Of a DNA stretch of 64,000 nucleotides, positions 50,424-60,310 are shown in pieces; positions within the stretch are counted from its first letter, which is position 1; every line of letters starts with the position of its first letter. The stretch is from Euleptes europaea (Eukaryota > Chordata > Lepidosauria > Squamata > Sphaerodactylidae): contig NC_079312.1 of assembly GCF_029931775.1 (NCBI RefSeq), positions 9,493,821-9,557,820 of the forward strand, written 5' to 3'. The notes under the pieces are model-generated. The model saw only the letters and a program-made list of their open reading frames with translations, made no database searches and was not told the DNA's origin. Both the position numbers and the translations under genes were made by a program.

Positions 50424-50720
50424 CTAGGGAAAGGAAGAGGCTGTGAAGAGATGCCAGTCTCTCTGATGCAGAAGATCATTGATTCCTACTCTCTGCTTCC
50501 TATTTTTCAGCCAGCTCTCAATCCATAAGAGGACTTGTCCTCTTATCCCATGACTATGAAGTTTGCTTAGCAGTCTTTGGTGAGGGACTTTGTCAAAAGC
50601 CTTTTGTAAATACAAATACACAATGTCCACAGGCTCATTCCTGTCCACATGCTTATTGACACTTTCAAAAAACTCTAGTAGGTTAGTGAGACAGGACCTA
50701 CCTTTACAGAAACCATGTTG
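50424..50720 (-). mobile_element. CR1-group reverse-transcriptase fragment
   Basis: The minus strand encodes KTQHGFCKGRSCLTNLLEFF, then VDIVYLYLQKAFDKVPHQRL and WLKNRKQRVGIN. The subfamily differs from the other CR1 copies here. Confidence 0.78.
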
Positions 50721-51164
50721 GGTTTTGCCCAGCAGGCTTTTGCCCTCCCTTAGGATTGGCAGCTTGGGAAGTGGCAGCTTTGCCTTCACTTTCACTCCCC
50801 CAAGGCCTTCTGTGCAAAACTTTCTCTGTCCCCAGCCCCCTGCCTCCTGCTTGCAACGTCTCCAGCCAGTCACCCCTTGAAGCACTGCAACCCTTTTCCC
50901 TCTCTGCTTTCAGGTTCCCTTGTGCAAAGGCCCCTCGAAGCCCCAATAAGGAACATGCTGCTGCTTCAGATGCAACCCCCCATGCAAAAAATAAGAGGTT
51001 CCAAACTGGAACCCAAAGCAGCTTTACAATGGTTGTTTATGCCTGGGAGTTTTACGTGGGGTTCCATGCTTGCTTGACCCACACTTTGGCTTATGCTTGT
51101 AGACTTCACCTGGGAGAAGCATGCTCAGGTCCCACTGCTGGTGTGCTTTTGGGGGTTGAGTAAC
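50721..51164. other. No gene seen
   Basis: Overlapping short open frames on both strands, none with a recognised motif. It lies between two CR1 fragments and is probably decayed transposon sequence. Confidence 0.3.
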
Positions 51165-51890
51165 CTTTTCTTTTCATTCCCAAACTCTTCTACCTGCCCA
51201 GGAAGCACATTCTCATTGCTCTTCTTTGCACCCACTCCATTCTGTCCTCATCCTTTTTGAAGTGAGGCCTCGAGAACTGCACTTAGTACTCCAGGTGCAA
51301 CTTGACCATTGCGGTGTACAGAGGGACTATGACATCTTGGATTTGGATGTTATGACCCTGTTGATGCACCCCAAGATCGCATTCACCATTTTTGCTGCTG
51401 CATCACACTGATTGCTCATATTCAGCGTACCGCACCAATACACCTAGATCTTGTTCATACAGTGTTACCCAGAAGTGTATTCCCCATCCAGTACATGTGC
51501 TTCTCATTTTTGTTACGTAGATGTAGAAGTCTGCACTTGTCCTTGCTGAAATGCAACTTGTTCACATCCTCCCACTTTTCTGGTGTGTTCAGATCTCGTT
51601 GAATTTGAGCTTTATCTTCCGGGCTGTTCACTACTTCTCCTCAGTTGATATCATTTAATGAGTAGTCCCTCCACCCACTCATCCAGATCATTTATAAAAA
51701 TATTGAAAAGTACTTGGCCCAAAACTGAACCCTTTGGCACCCCACCGGACACCTTCCACCAATAATATGAAATTCCACTGGCAACAACTCTTTGGGTGCA
51801 GTTGTGCAACCAGTTCCCGATCCACCTAACTATCCTAGAGTGTAGTTTGTAGGCCATCGCACACATAATACTGCCATCTGGCATTGCTGG
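51165..51890 (-). mobile_element. CR1 LINE fragment
   Basis: The minus strand encodes RIVRWIGNWLHNCTQRVVAS, then [20 protein letters not shown] and a decayed C-terminal region down to about 51165. It resembles the copy at 17395-17790. Confidence 0.8.
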
Positions 51891-52537
51891 TGAAAAGTCA
51901 ACCTATTTTCATATGGCAGCCTGAAGGGTATTCTACATGGTTTTGGCTACCTCGCTTTCATCCTGGGGCCCTCAGAGCTTATGGGGAATTGCTCTCTGCA
52001 GGAACAGCCATTGGATCAGATGTGCAGTTCCTTCCAGGCTGGCCACTCTTTTACATTGAAAAAAAAATAGAATAACAATTGGCCCAGACCCTGAAGGGAA
52101 ATATTTGCTGTTCCCGGAACATGGAAATTCCTAGCTCCATGGTCACTGCAGCCCCTCCCCCTTTTCAGAGGGAACCCATACTAATGGTGAAATTTAGAAC
52201 CCAGCATCCAGAAGGGACCCCTCTGGTGCTCCACACAATGCCTTCATGGAATGCCCCTGGCCATCCCATCAAGCCATATGGTCAGTTGTTTCATGGGCAC
52301 ACGAGAGGGGCACCCCAGACCCTTTGAGTAACAGGGCCCAGCCTTCTTGTGTGCCCTTCCAATGCCTCCCCTGCTTGGCTGGACACCAGGTGGAATGTCT
52401 GCTTGGGGTGGGGGCTGGGGGACGGATGGTGGAGCCCATGCCACATCTGTCTTTTCCACTGGTGTTTAGGACAGTAATTGTTCCCTATTGGTGGGAAGGT
52501 GGTTGTTCCACGGACAAGTGGGTGGGGTGGAGTGGAG
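51891..52537. other. No gene seen
   Basis: Short open frames only; no motif recognised on either strand. Confidence 0.3.
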
Positions 52538-52830
52538 TGCAAAGAAGAATTGGTTTTTATATGCCGACTTTATCACTTAAGGAAGAATCAAACTGGCTTA
52601 CAATCACCTTCCATTCCCCTCCCCACAACAGACACCCTGTGAGGTAGGTGGGGCTGAGTGTAACTAGCCCAAGGTTACCCAGCTGGCTTCATGTGTAGGA
52701 GTGGGGAAACAAATCCAGTTCACCAGATTAGCCTCCCCCACTCATGAGGAATGGGGAATCAACTTGGGTCTCCAGATCACTCTACCACTCCAAACCACGT
52801 TCTTAACCACTACACCATGCTGGCTCTCTC
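52538..52830 (-). repeat. tRNA-derived SINE (AGCCAGCGTGG family), full length
   Basis: The reverse complement starts AGAGAGCCAGCATGGTGTAG and ends GGCATATAAAAACCAATTCT. Confidence 0.8.
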
Positions 52831-52849
52831 AGGTTAGGTCAGCTTCAAT

Positions 52850-53460
52850 TTGGGCATGGAGCCTGGAGAGGGGACCATAGTGGGACTTTGTTGCCATTCC
52901 AAAACCCTGCCTGAAACACAGACTTAAAAGGGACCCACACCCAGAGTCTTACACCCAGGCATGGACACCAGTTCTCTGCTTATTAGATTTTTTCATCTAA
53001 TAAATGGGCAATTTCTACACCTCCTAAAAATGAAGAAGAGTGTGGCATGTCTTTTTTCAATTGTGTGTAAAGATGCAGGAAGAAATCCTCTTGCAGATGC
53101 TTGAGACTGGCACTAAGTACAACAACTGATCCCCATGATTGAATGCAACCCACTTTTCCCACATTCACAATGTGGGTCTGTTATGTTCAAGAGCCAGAGT
53201 GTTGGAATTTGACCTGGTGGATCTGATCTCAAATCCACACTTGGCTGGGAAGAGCATTGGATGACCTTCAGCCAATCACATTTTCAGACTAACATACCTT
53301 GCAAGATACTTGTACGGATGAATTCTTGTTGGGGAGGCTACACATACCCTACTTGGAAGAAATGTGTTTGATAGGTGCAGAAATCTCAGGGCTTCCTTCA
53401 TAAATGGTGCATCTTGGATTGGTTGTGTGCCAAATATCAACTGTTTGGTTATTATGAGAA
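52850..53460 (+). repeat. Flank block, fourth copy
   Basis: Shares GTGTGGCATGTCTTTTT, a GAAATCCTCTTGCAGATGCT stretch and the CATAAATGGTGCATCTTGG end with 1840-2320, 35690-35850 and, reversed, 17286-18140. It lies upstream of the orphan promoter of gene D, inverted relative to that gene, the same arrangement as the inverted block upstream of gene B. Confidence 0.7.
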
Positions 53461-54439
53461 TACCATATTCACATGGTCTGGACTCACCCACACCACCGGT
53501 TGCAGCTGGAGGATGGCGGTTCTGCTTCAGAAATGGAGCTCCAGAGGCCTAACAGGCTCCAGCCACTTCTGCCCACGGCCGGTTCTTTGCCCGCCCCCTC
53601 CCTTCGGCAGCCTTGCAATTAGCGGGGGGGGGGGGGCTATGCAGCAGGGATCACATGGGGTGGCAACGTCATCATGTGGCACCACCCTGCCTCCTTCTGG
53701 CCTATTTAAGGCTTGGCCGCCCAGACACCCAGCCTTTTTTGGCTGGCAATGGACCTTCCCTCCCTCCCTTTATTCAATGGTTATTATGTTTTCTTGTGTT
53801 GTCACAGCTTAGGAAGATTTTTGGCATCAGGCCAAATCCAATTGGGGGGAAATGGCCTAGTACAGGGGTCGCCAAACTCATTAGTCAAGAGAGCCAAATA
53901 TCAACAGTACGATTGAGATTTCTTTTGAGAGCCAAATTTTTTAAACTCAAACTATATAGGTAGGTACACTGTTTATTGACTTAATAAACTTTAATTAAAG
54001 TTTTAAGTCTTAATTAAACTATAGGTACACTGACTAAAACTTGACATCAAACTTAATAATGATCTTATTTATTGATAAAAATTAACTTGTAAGTAAGGTA
54101 TCCATAACATTAAATCATGACAATGACTGCAGCAGCAGTACTGTCCTGCCTGTGCCCCAAAGAACCTAACAGGCCTGCTCCTCTGATCCTGGACTAAATG
54201 ACCCCAAATGACTATTGAGGGCAGCCGACCTAGAAAAGAGAGCGGGCTCTCCAGGGCTGGGTGGGAAGGCATAGTTTGCAAGGGACATGATTCACAGCAG
54301 CTCCCACGTGAGAGAAAAAACAAACGCATTTGGCATTTGGCGCTTCTCAGATCAGAATAAAGATGGCTTAGAGGGGGACACAACATAAATATATTAAATC
54401 CTCGCCGGGGGGGGGGGGGGGGAGAAGAAAGCAGCAGGA

Positions 54440-54725
54440 GCAGGCATTTCATCTGAATGGAGAGAGGTGTCCAGTGGGGGGGCACAGGGATAAGTTCTGG
54501 GCCTGGTACTTTTCATTATTTTTTATTAATGATCTGGAAGAGGGCAAGAGAGGTACTACTCCAGATGACACCAAATTGGGAGGAGCAGCGAACACACCAG
54601 GTAACCAGAAGATAGAGAAAGCATTCAATGAGATCTGAACACACTGGAAAAGTAGACAGATGTGAACAGGATGCAATTCAACAAGGATAAGTGCCGAGTT
54701 TTCCATCTGGGTAACAGAAAAGAAA
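54440..54725 (+). mobile_element. CR1 fragment nested in the hAT-like element
   Basis: SSEWREVSSG-like start, a NDLEEGKRG-like stretch, a DDTKLGGAAN-like motif and the FNKDKCRVFHLGN end. Confidence 0.75.
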
Positions 54726-55025
54726 AGAAGCAGGAGTAGAAACCAGTAGAGCACCTACTGCACAGTGGGGTGCTGAATGGCTGTGGGGAGAGTGTAACCC
54801 CCACCCACCCCCCGTTCCTTTTGAAAGAGGCACAAAGTAGCAGGAACAGGGGAAACCTGTAGTAATAGGCCAGGGGAGGGCTAACAATTGCCAGACAAAA
54901 AGGCCCACTGTTTTCTTTCCCCCCCCCATCACCCAGCGAGGGTCCAGATGTCCAGGGATCCCAGGCACAGAGGAAGAGGCCAGCAGGTCCCCGGTCTGTG
55001 TGTGTTCCATGCAAACAAACAAGGT

Positions 55026-55572
55026 GGAGATGCACAGTCCATCCCTCCTCCCCCCCCCACCCAAGGACATGCCAGTTCCCTCCTGGCCAGAGGGAGGGGC
55101 AGGTGCTCACCCCCCCTACCATAGTGGGACTGACGGGCTCCAGATTCAGGGCAGGCAGATGCCTGAGCAAGGTGGCTTGGCTGGAGGAGCCCCCCCCCTC
55201 CCTCGGCTGGAGGGGCAGGCCTGCGTGTCCAGGTGGCTTCCACGGGGGGGAGGGGGAGAAAGGAGAGTCCCCCAACGGCCCCTTCCTCCCTCCCTGGAGA
55301 GAGGGAGATGCACAGTCCATCCATCCTCCCCCCCCACCACGGACATGCCAGTTCCCTCCTGGCCAGAGGGAGGGGCAGGTGCTCACCCCCCCCTACCATA
55401 CTGGGACCTACGGGCTCCAGATTCAGGGCAGGCAGACGCCCGAGCAAAGTAGCTTGGCTGGAGGAGCCCCCCCCTCGGCTGGGGGGGCAGGCAGGCAGGC
55501 AGGGCCGCGCGCCCAGGCAGCTTCCACGGGGGGGGGGAAGAAAGGAGAGTCCCCCAACTGCCCCTCCCTCCC
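55026..55572. repeat. GC-rich tandem duplication, period about 278 bp, two copies
   Basis: GGAGATGCACAGTCCATCC at 55026 recurs at 55304; CAGATTCAGGGCAGGCAGA at 55141 recurs at 55418. The copies differ by small changes and by C- or G-run lengths. It yields long overlapping open frames on both strands that are not genes. Confidence 0.85.
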
Positions 55573-56220
55573 TTGAGGCCATGGCGCCAGCCCCCTCCCC
55601 CCTCCCAGGGGCAGCCTGAGCACGGTCTTGGGCTCGCTCTGCAGCCCTGGGGGCAAGGGGACGAGAGCGGCCGTACCGAAAGAGAGGCCTGCGCCGCAGG
55701 GAGGGAAGAGGTGGCAGCCGCCGGGGCAGCTCACTCTCTGCCTCCCCCTCCCGTCCGGGCTGCGGGCGGCCTCAAGTGAGAAAGGCGCCGCACAGGGCTT
55801 CCTCTTCCAGGCGAAGCGCGTCCAAAGCAATGAGAATTTCTCTCGAGCCTTTCTGAAAAGGGACTCGAGGAGCTGACAGCAGAAGCCAGGAGGCAGCGAG
55901 CGGGCTTACCATGCAAATATCTAAACGGCGGTCGCTCCCTCCGCTGCTTAAGAAACCCCCAATCCCCACAGCAGGCCAGCCAGCAGCAGCACGTGGTCGC
56001 CCCTTTGTAATTCAAGCGCCTCCTGTGCAGACTCTCTCCCCACAGCAGGCCCGCCAGCAGCAGCGGCACCTGGTCGCTCCGACGTAACCCAAGCACCTCC
56101 TGCGCAGACTCTCTCCCGCCCCCCCCTTTGCTACTCAGCCTGGCCCGCACATGGAAAGAGCCGCACTCAAAGGCTCAAAGAGCCGCCTGCGGCTCGGGAG
56201 CCGCACTTTTGCAACCCATG
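55573..56220. other. CpG-rich right part of the hAT-like element
   Basis: GC-rich, with GGCGAAGCGCG-type text and two copies of a CTCTCCCC…AGCAGGCC…AGCAGC segment (about 55965 and 56033). No coding signal. Confidence 0.45.
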
Positions 56221-56589
56221 ACCTAGTATCTGCTTCCCTCTTTTTGGAGACCCCCATAAGAGGTTTTAGGCTTGAGTCCTTTGCGGATGCCCAGCTTTGG
56301 GGCTGTCATTGGGCTCCACTCCAGATGGCAAAGGGACCACTTAGAGATTTACATCCTAGTGGAACCACTGTTTTGCCATTCCGGTTGCTCTCCCAACACT
56401 CGGGTTCAGGGATTGTTTCATCGCCTGACAGGGTGCTTAGCGATTATGGGATCCCCCCCCCCATGCCTCGCTAATGCTCCATTCTGTTGTAATCAATAAA
56501 GTGGTGGCCTTTTTCTAACCCACTTCACTATGTACTTGTGGGATTTCTTCATCATTTCTGTCTGCACTAGGACTACAATCAAACTAATA

Positions 56590-56660
56590 AATTCACCCCC
56601 ATGTAGGTAACTTCATGCTTAAGGAGAGATGAGCTGGTCCTGAAACTCCTTCTATAACAA
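56590..56660 (-). pseudogene. Isolated zinc-finger half downstream of gene C
   Basis: The reverse complement reads RSFRTSSSLLKHEVTYMG, a finger helix with degraded histidines, homologous to 16525-16595 and 42785-42855. Confidence 0.62.
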
Positions 56661-56904
56661 GATAATGAATTCTTGTATCCAATTAGAGAATCTGGACAAA
56701 TTAGATGTTTATGAATTGTTCTTGAAGCTGTTTTTTTTCTCCAATTTTCTTTATTAGGCAAGAAGTTAGAGAATATAAACAGCTGAAAAAGAATTCTATA
56801 GCTGCTGCACAAACAAGTGGCAATCAAATCAAATATTTTACCATTTCTCAACCACGTCAGAATATATACAGCAAGCTAGATTTCAGACTAGGATCTTAAA
56901 TTGA

Positions 56905-57005
56905 TTTTAGGAATATATATATATATATACATATATATATACATACACACACACACACATATATACACATATACACATTTTATATTTATATATATATATA
57001 TATAG
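56905..57005. repeat. TA/CA microsatellite
   Basis: Alternating AT and AC dinucleotide runs with short interruptions, including ACACACACACAC at about 56944-56960 and TATATATATATA at about 56990. Confidence 0.9.
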
Positions 57006-57369
57006 AATGTATGTATTTTTTATCCAATTAAACGAGCTTTGACTCTTGAAAGCTTATACCAAGAAAATCTTTGTCTCTAAGGTGCTGTTGGACTCAAATC
57101 TAGCCATATAAACCCAAGTCACACATACAAACACACATCTCATCTAATTTCTTCTGAAAATTCCATCCAGAGAAATCTGATTTGCTGATTGCAGCAAAAT
57201 GTTTATACATAGAAAAGGACTCTGATCTCATGCTAAACCTTTTTAACGTGAACATCTGATCGCTGTTCCAATAAATGATCAGTTCTTAACCACAAAAACA
57301 CATCTGATATGTATTCATTATCTGTGTGTAGTCTGTGGTTGTCATTAATGGTGAAATGGTTTCCCCTCT

Positions 57370-57653
57370 TGAGTGTTCTTAAATGCTTTTGAAGGTGGCC
57401 ATTCTGCCTGAATCTCTTTCCGCATTCTAAATATTTCTCCCTGTGTGGGTTCTTTGATGCACTTGAAGATTACCGTTCTGACTGAATCTCTTTCTACATT
57501 CTGAACATTCAAAAGGTTTCTCCCCTGTGTAGGTTCCTTGATGAAGTTGAAGATGGAAACTACAACTGAATCTCTTTACAGACTAGGAGCATTCAGAAAG
57601 ATTTCTCTCCCCTTGCAGTTGAAGATTGCCACTCTGAGTCTCTTTCTACACAC
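57370..57653 (-). pseudogene. Decayed finger tail of gene C
   Basis: Past the stop the minus strand keeps three or four finger words (CACTTCAAAAGCATTT…, GAGAAACCTTTTGAATGTTC…) without a common frame. The stop at 57654-57656 falls inside a finger, right after PFEC, so the gene C array was longer before it arose. Confidence 0.75.
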
Positions 57654-59824
57654 TCAGCACTCAAAAGGTTCCTCCCCTGTGTGGATTTTTAGATGCTGCT
57701 GAAGACTGCCCTTCTGCCAGAATCTCTTTCCACACTCGCAGCACTCAAAAGGTTTCTCTGTTGTGTGGGTTCGTAGATGCTGTTGAAGTCTGACAATGTT
57801 TCTGAATCTTTTTCCACACTTTGAGCACTCAGAAGGTTTCTCTCCTATGTAGATTATTTGATGAGTTTGAGGACTTCCACACTGACTAAATCTCTTTCCG
57901 TACTCAGAGCGCCCAAAAAGTCTCTCCCCCATGTGGGTGTGTAGATGCTGTCGAAGACTTTCCCTCTGCCAGAATCTCTTTCCAGACTCTGAGCACTGAA
58001 AAAGTTTCTTCACTGTGTGGGTTCTTTGATGCAGTTGAAGACTGCCACTATGACCGAATCTCTGTCCACACTCTGAGCACTCAAAAAGTTTCTTCATTGT
58101 GTGGGTTCTTCGATGCAGTTGAAGGCTGTCATTATGATCGAATCTCTGTCCACACTCTGAGCACTCAAAACGTTTCTTCATTGTGTGGGTTCTTCGATGC
58201 AGTTGAAGACTGCCGTTATGACCGAATCTCTTTCCACACTCTGAGCACTCAACAAGTTTCTTCTTTGTGTGGGTTCTTTGATGCAGTTGAAGACTGCCAC
58301 TATGACCGAATCTCTGTCCACACTCCAAGCACTCAACCAGTTTCTTCTTTTTGTGGGTTCTTTGATGAAGCTGAAGACTGCCGTTATGACCGAATCTCTG
58401 TCCACACTCTGAGCACTCAACAAGTTTCTTCTTTGTGTGGGTTCTGCGATGCAGTTGAAGACTTCCATTATGACCGAATCTTTGTCCACACTCCGAGCAC
58501 TCAACAAGTTTCTTCTTTGTGTGGGTTCTTCGATGCAGTTGAAGACTTCCATTATGACCAAATCTCTGTCCACACTCCGAGCACTCAACAAGTTTCTTCT
58601 TTGTGTGGGTTCTTCGATGCAGTTGAAGACTGCCATTATGACCAAATCTCTGTCCACACTCCGAGCACTCAACAAGTTTCTTCTTTGTGTGGGTTCTTTG
58701 ATGCAGTTGAAGACTGCCGTTATGACCGAATCTCTGTCCACACTCTAAGCACTCAACAAGTTTCTTCTTTGTGTGGGTTCTTCGATGCAGTTGAAGACTG
58801 CCATTATGACTGAATCTCTTTCCACACTCTGCACACGCAAAAGATTTCTCACTTCTGTGGGTTCTTTCATGCAGATGAAGATGGTCACTCCGCCTGAATC
58901 TCTTTCCACACTCTGCACACGCAAAAGATTTCTCACTTATGTGGGTTCTTTCATGCAGATGAAAATGGTCACTCCGCCTGAATCTCTTTCCACACTCTGC
59001 ACACGCAAAAGATTTCTCACTTATGTGGGTTCTTTCATGCAGATGAAAATGGTCACTCCGCCTGAATCTCTTTCCACACTCACAGCACTCAAAAGGTTTC
59101 TCCCCAGTGTGGGTTCTCTGATGCTTTCGAAGGCTGCTACTCTGACTGAATCTCTTTCCACTCTCTGAGCACTCAAAAGGTTTCTTCCCTGTGTGGGTTT
59201 GTAGATGCTGTTGAAGACTATCCCTCTGATTAAATCTTTTTCCACAAGCAGAGCACTGAAAAGTTTTTTCCTCTGTGTGGGTTCTTAGATGCTGCTGAAG
59301 ATCGACACTGTTTTGGAATCTCTTTCCACATTTATGCTGCTTCCAATCAGAGACAATCTTTCCATTTGCTAAACAGATAAATGTCTTCCTTCCTGAATGG
59401 TGGGAGCTCTGGTGTTGAGAAAGGTCTGAATGCTCTGAGAACCTCTTACCACAGTCTGAGCAGCTATACAGTTTCTCTCCTATATGGATTCTTTGGTGTC
59501 TAACAAGCTCTTCTCCAGAAAGGAAGCTCTTTCCACAATGGAAGCAATTCTTTCCAGAGGGTTTTTGCAAATCAATATTTTGAGTTCTACCTGAGAAACT
59601 GAATATCCGGTCTGAGCATTTGTATGTTTCCTCTGCCATGTCAATTACATCATGGAATTCCTCTCTTTGGAAAAGAATGTGTTTTTCTTTCATCTTCTCT
59701 CCATGGCTTACCTCCTGCCTCTCTGGTCTCTCTTGATCCATGAAGTTACATTGAAATTCTTGTTCCTTGTCTCTTTCCAATGAGTACCCCTGGAATTCCC
59801 CAACCGTCTCCTCGGCATCTTCTG
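57654..59824 (-). CDS. Gene C: finger exon of a C2H2 zinc-finger protein, homogenised array
   Basis: Acceptor TTGCTTCCAG, phase 1, as in A and B; 2171 nt, about 722 residues. A linker (AEDAEETVGEFQGYSLERDK) leads to 2 intact fingers, decayed units, then a run of 3 fingers with helix RRSDHFHLH or RRSDHLHLH and 10 with SHNGSLQLH/GHNGSLQLH-type helices. Linkers in the run are HISEKSFAC and HTKKKLVEC instead of HTGEKPFEC. Four units lost a zinc ligand (for example FECSESGKR and FGRSEYGKR). The protein stops inside a finger. SCAN and KRAB exons are not found up to 64000; the intron holds a CR1 and a Tc1, so they may lie beyond the edge or be lost. The open frame back to 59948 is intron. Likely DNA-binding; function unknown. 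Confidence 0.85.
57985..58830 (-). repeat. 84-bp tandem repeat coding ten near-identical fingers
   Basis: Units of exactly 84 bp repeat across this span, with the plus-strand phrase GATGCAGTTGAAGACTGCC recurring each period. The encoded contact positions (-1, 2, 3, 6) read H, G, S, L in nine of ten units and H, D, S, L in one. Neighbouring 58831-59085 holds three 84-bp units with contacts R, D, H, L. Confidence 0.9.
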
Positions 59825-60310
59825 CTGGAAGCAAGAGAGAGATCCAATCAGCACTCATGCAAGGACATAAGCCACAAATCAAGCATTCTTGATCAATGGG
59901 TGTGCATTTTCTTTCCTTTTTCACAGTTTCTCTCTCCCCACCACTCAACCTGAACCGCTGGTCACAACTTTTCTCTGGCCAGGCACTCTAGTAGTGCTGT
60001 TTATTCTGACTATCCCTCCCCTCCCCAAAACTCCCCGAATATACTTTAAGGGGAAAGTGGCAAAGAATCATTCCCCTTTCCTTCACATTTGATTTGCCTT
60101 GTACAAATTTTGATGATTAAATAAAAAAGGTTATCATGATAACTACCCATGTGAATATACAGAGAGTTTCCATCATGGAATGACAGAGCCATGAGGTGCT
60201 GGTTTTGTTTCCTGGGGTTGAGGGGGTCAGCACCTCACCCAGAATCCTAGATTTCAAAGGGGACCCCTACGGTTTTTGGAAGAGGTTATCCCCCTCTTTC
60301 TTTCTTAGAA
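59825..60310 (-). other. Gene C intron, homologous to the last introns of A and B
   Basis: On the minus strand it aligns with gene A 12950-13411: GAATGATTCTTTGCCACTTT, the AGGGGAGGGATAGTCAGAAT stretch, and CTTCCAAAAACCGTAGGGG. Homology stops at about 60310, where the CR1 starts. Confidence 0.7.

Larger units (their letters stand above)
53863..56221. mobile_element. hAT-like DNA element, 2.36 kb, nonautonomous
   Basis: Left end CAGGGGTCGCCAAACTC and right end GCAACCCATG (reverse complement CATGGGTTGC) are hAT-like. The flanks are GCCTAGTA and ACCTAGTA, an 8-bp duplication with one mismatch. The left part has AGAGAGCCAAATATCAACAG and the right part GAGCCGCCTGCGGCTCGGGA. No transposase is visible. 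Internally it holds a CR1 piece and a GC-rich tandem duplication. Confidence 0.75.

Noticed and set aside
54625-55619. Several long overlapping open frames on both strands, rich in P, G and S
   Set aside because: They come from the GC-rich 278-bp tandem duplication, which lacks stops in any frame; no domain or codon signal.
58178-58741. Alternative-frame minus-strand open frame (repeating [19 protein letters not shown])
   Set aside because: It is a shifted frame of the same finger repeats; similar SVERDSV-type shadows occur within A and B.
58097-58813. Plus-strand 238-codon open frame opposite gene C
   Set aside because: It is the antisense shadow of 84-bp tandem finger units; since 84 is divisible by three, stop-free frames persist through the repeats.
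59825-59948. N-terminal extension of the gene C finger exon to an upstream ATG
   Set aside because: The equivalent bases in genes A and B are intron before a conserved TTCCAG acceptor; the open frame is accidental.
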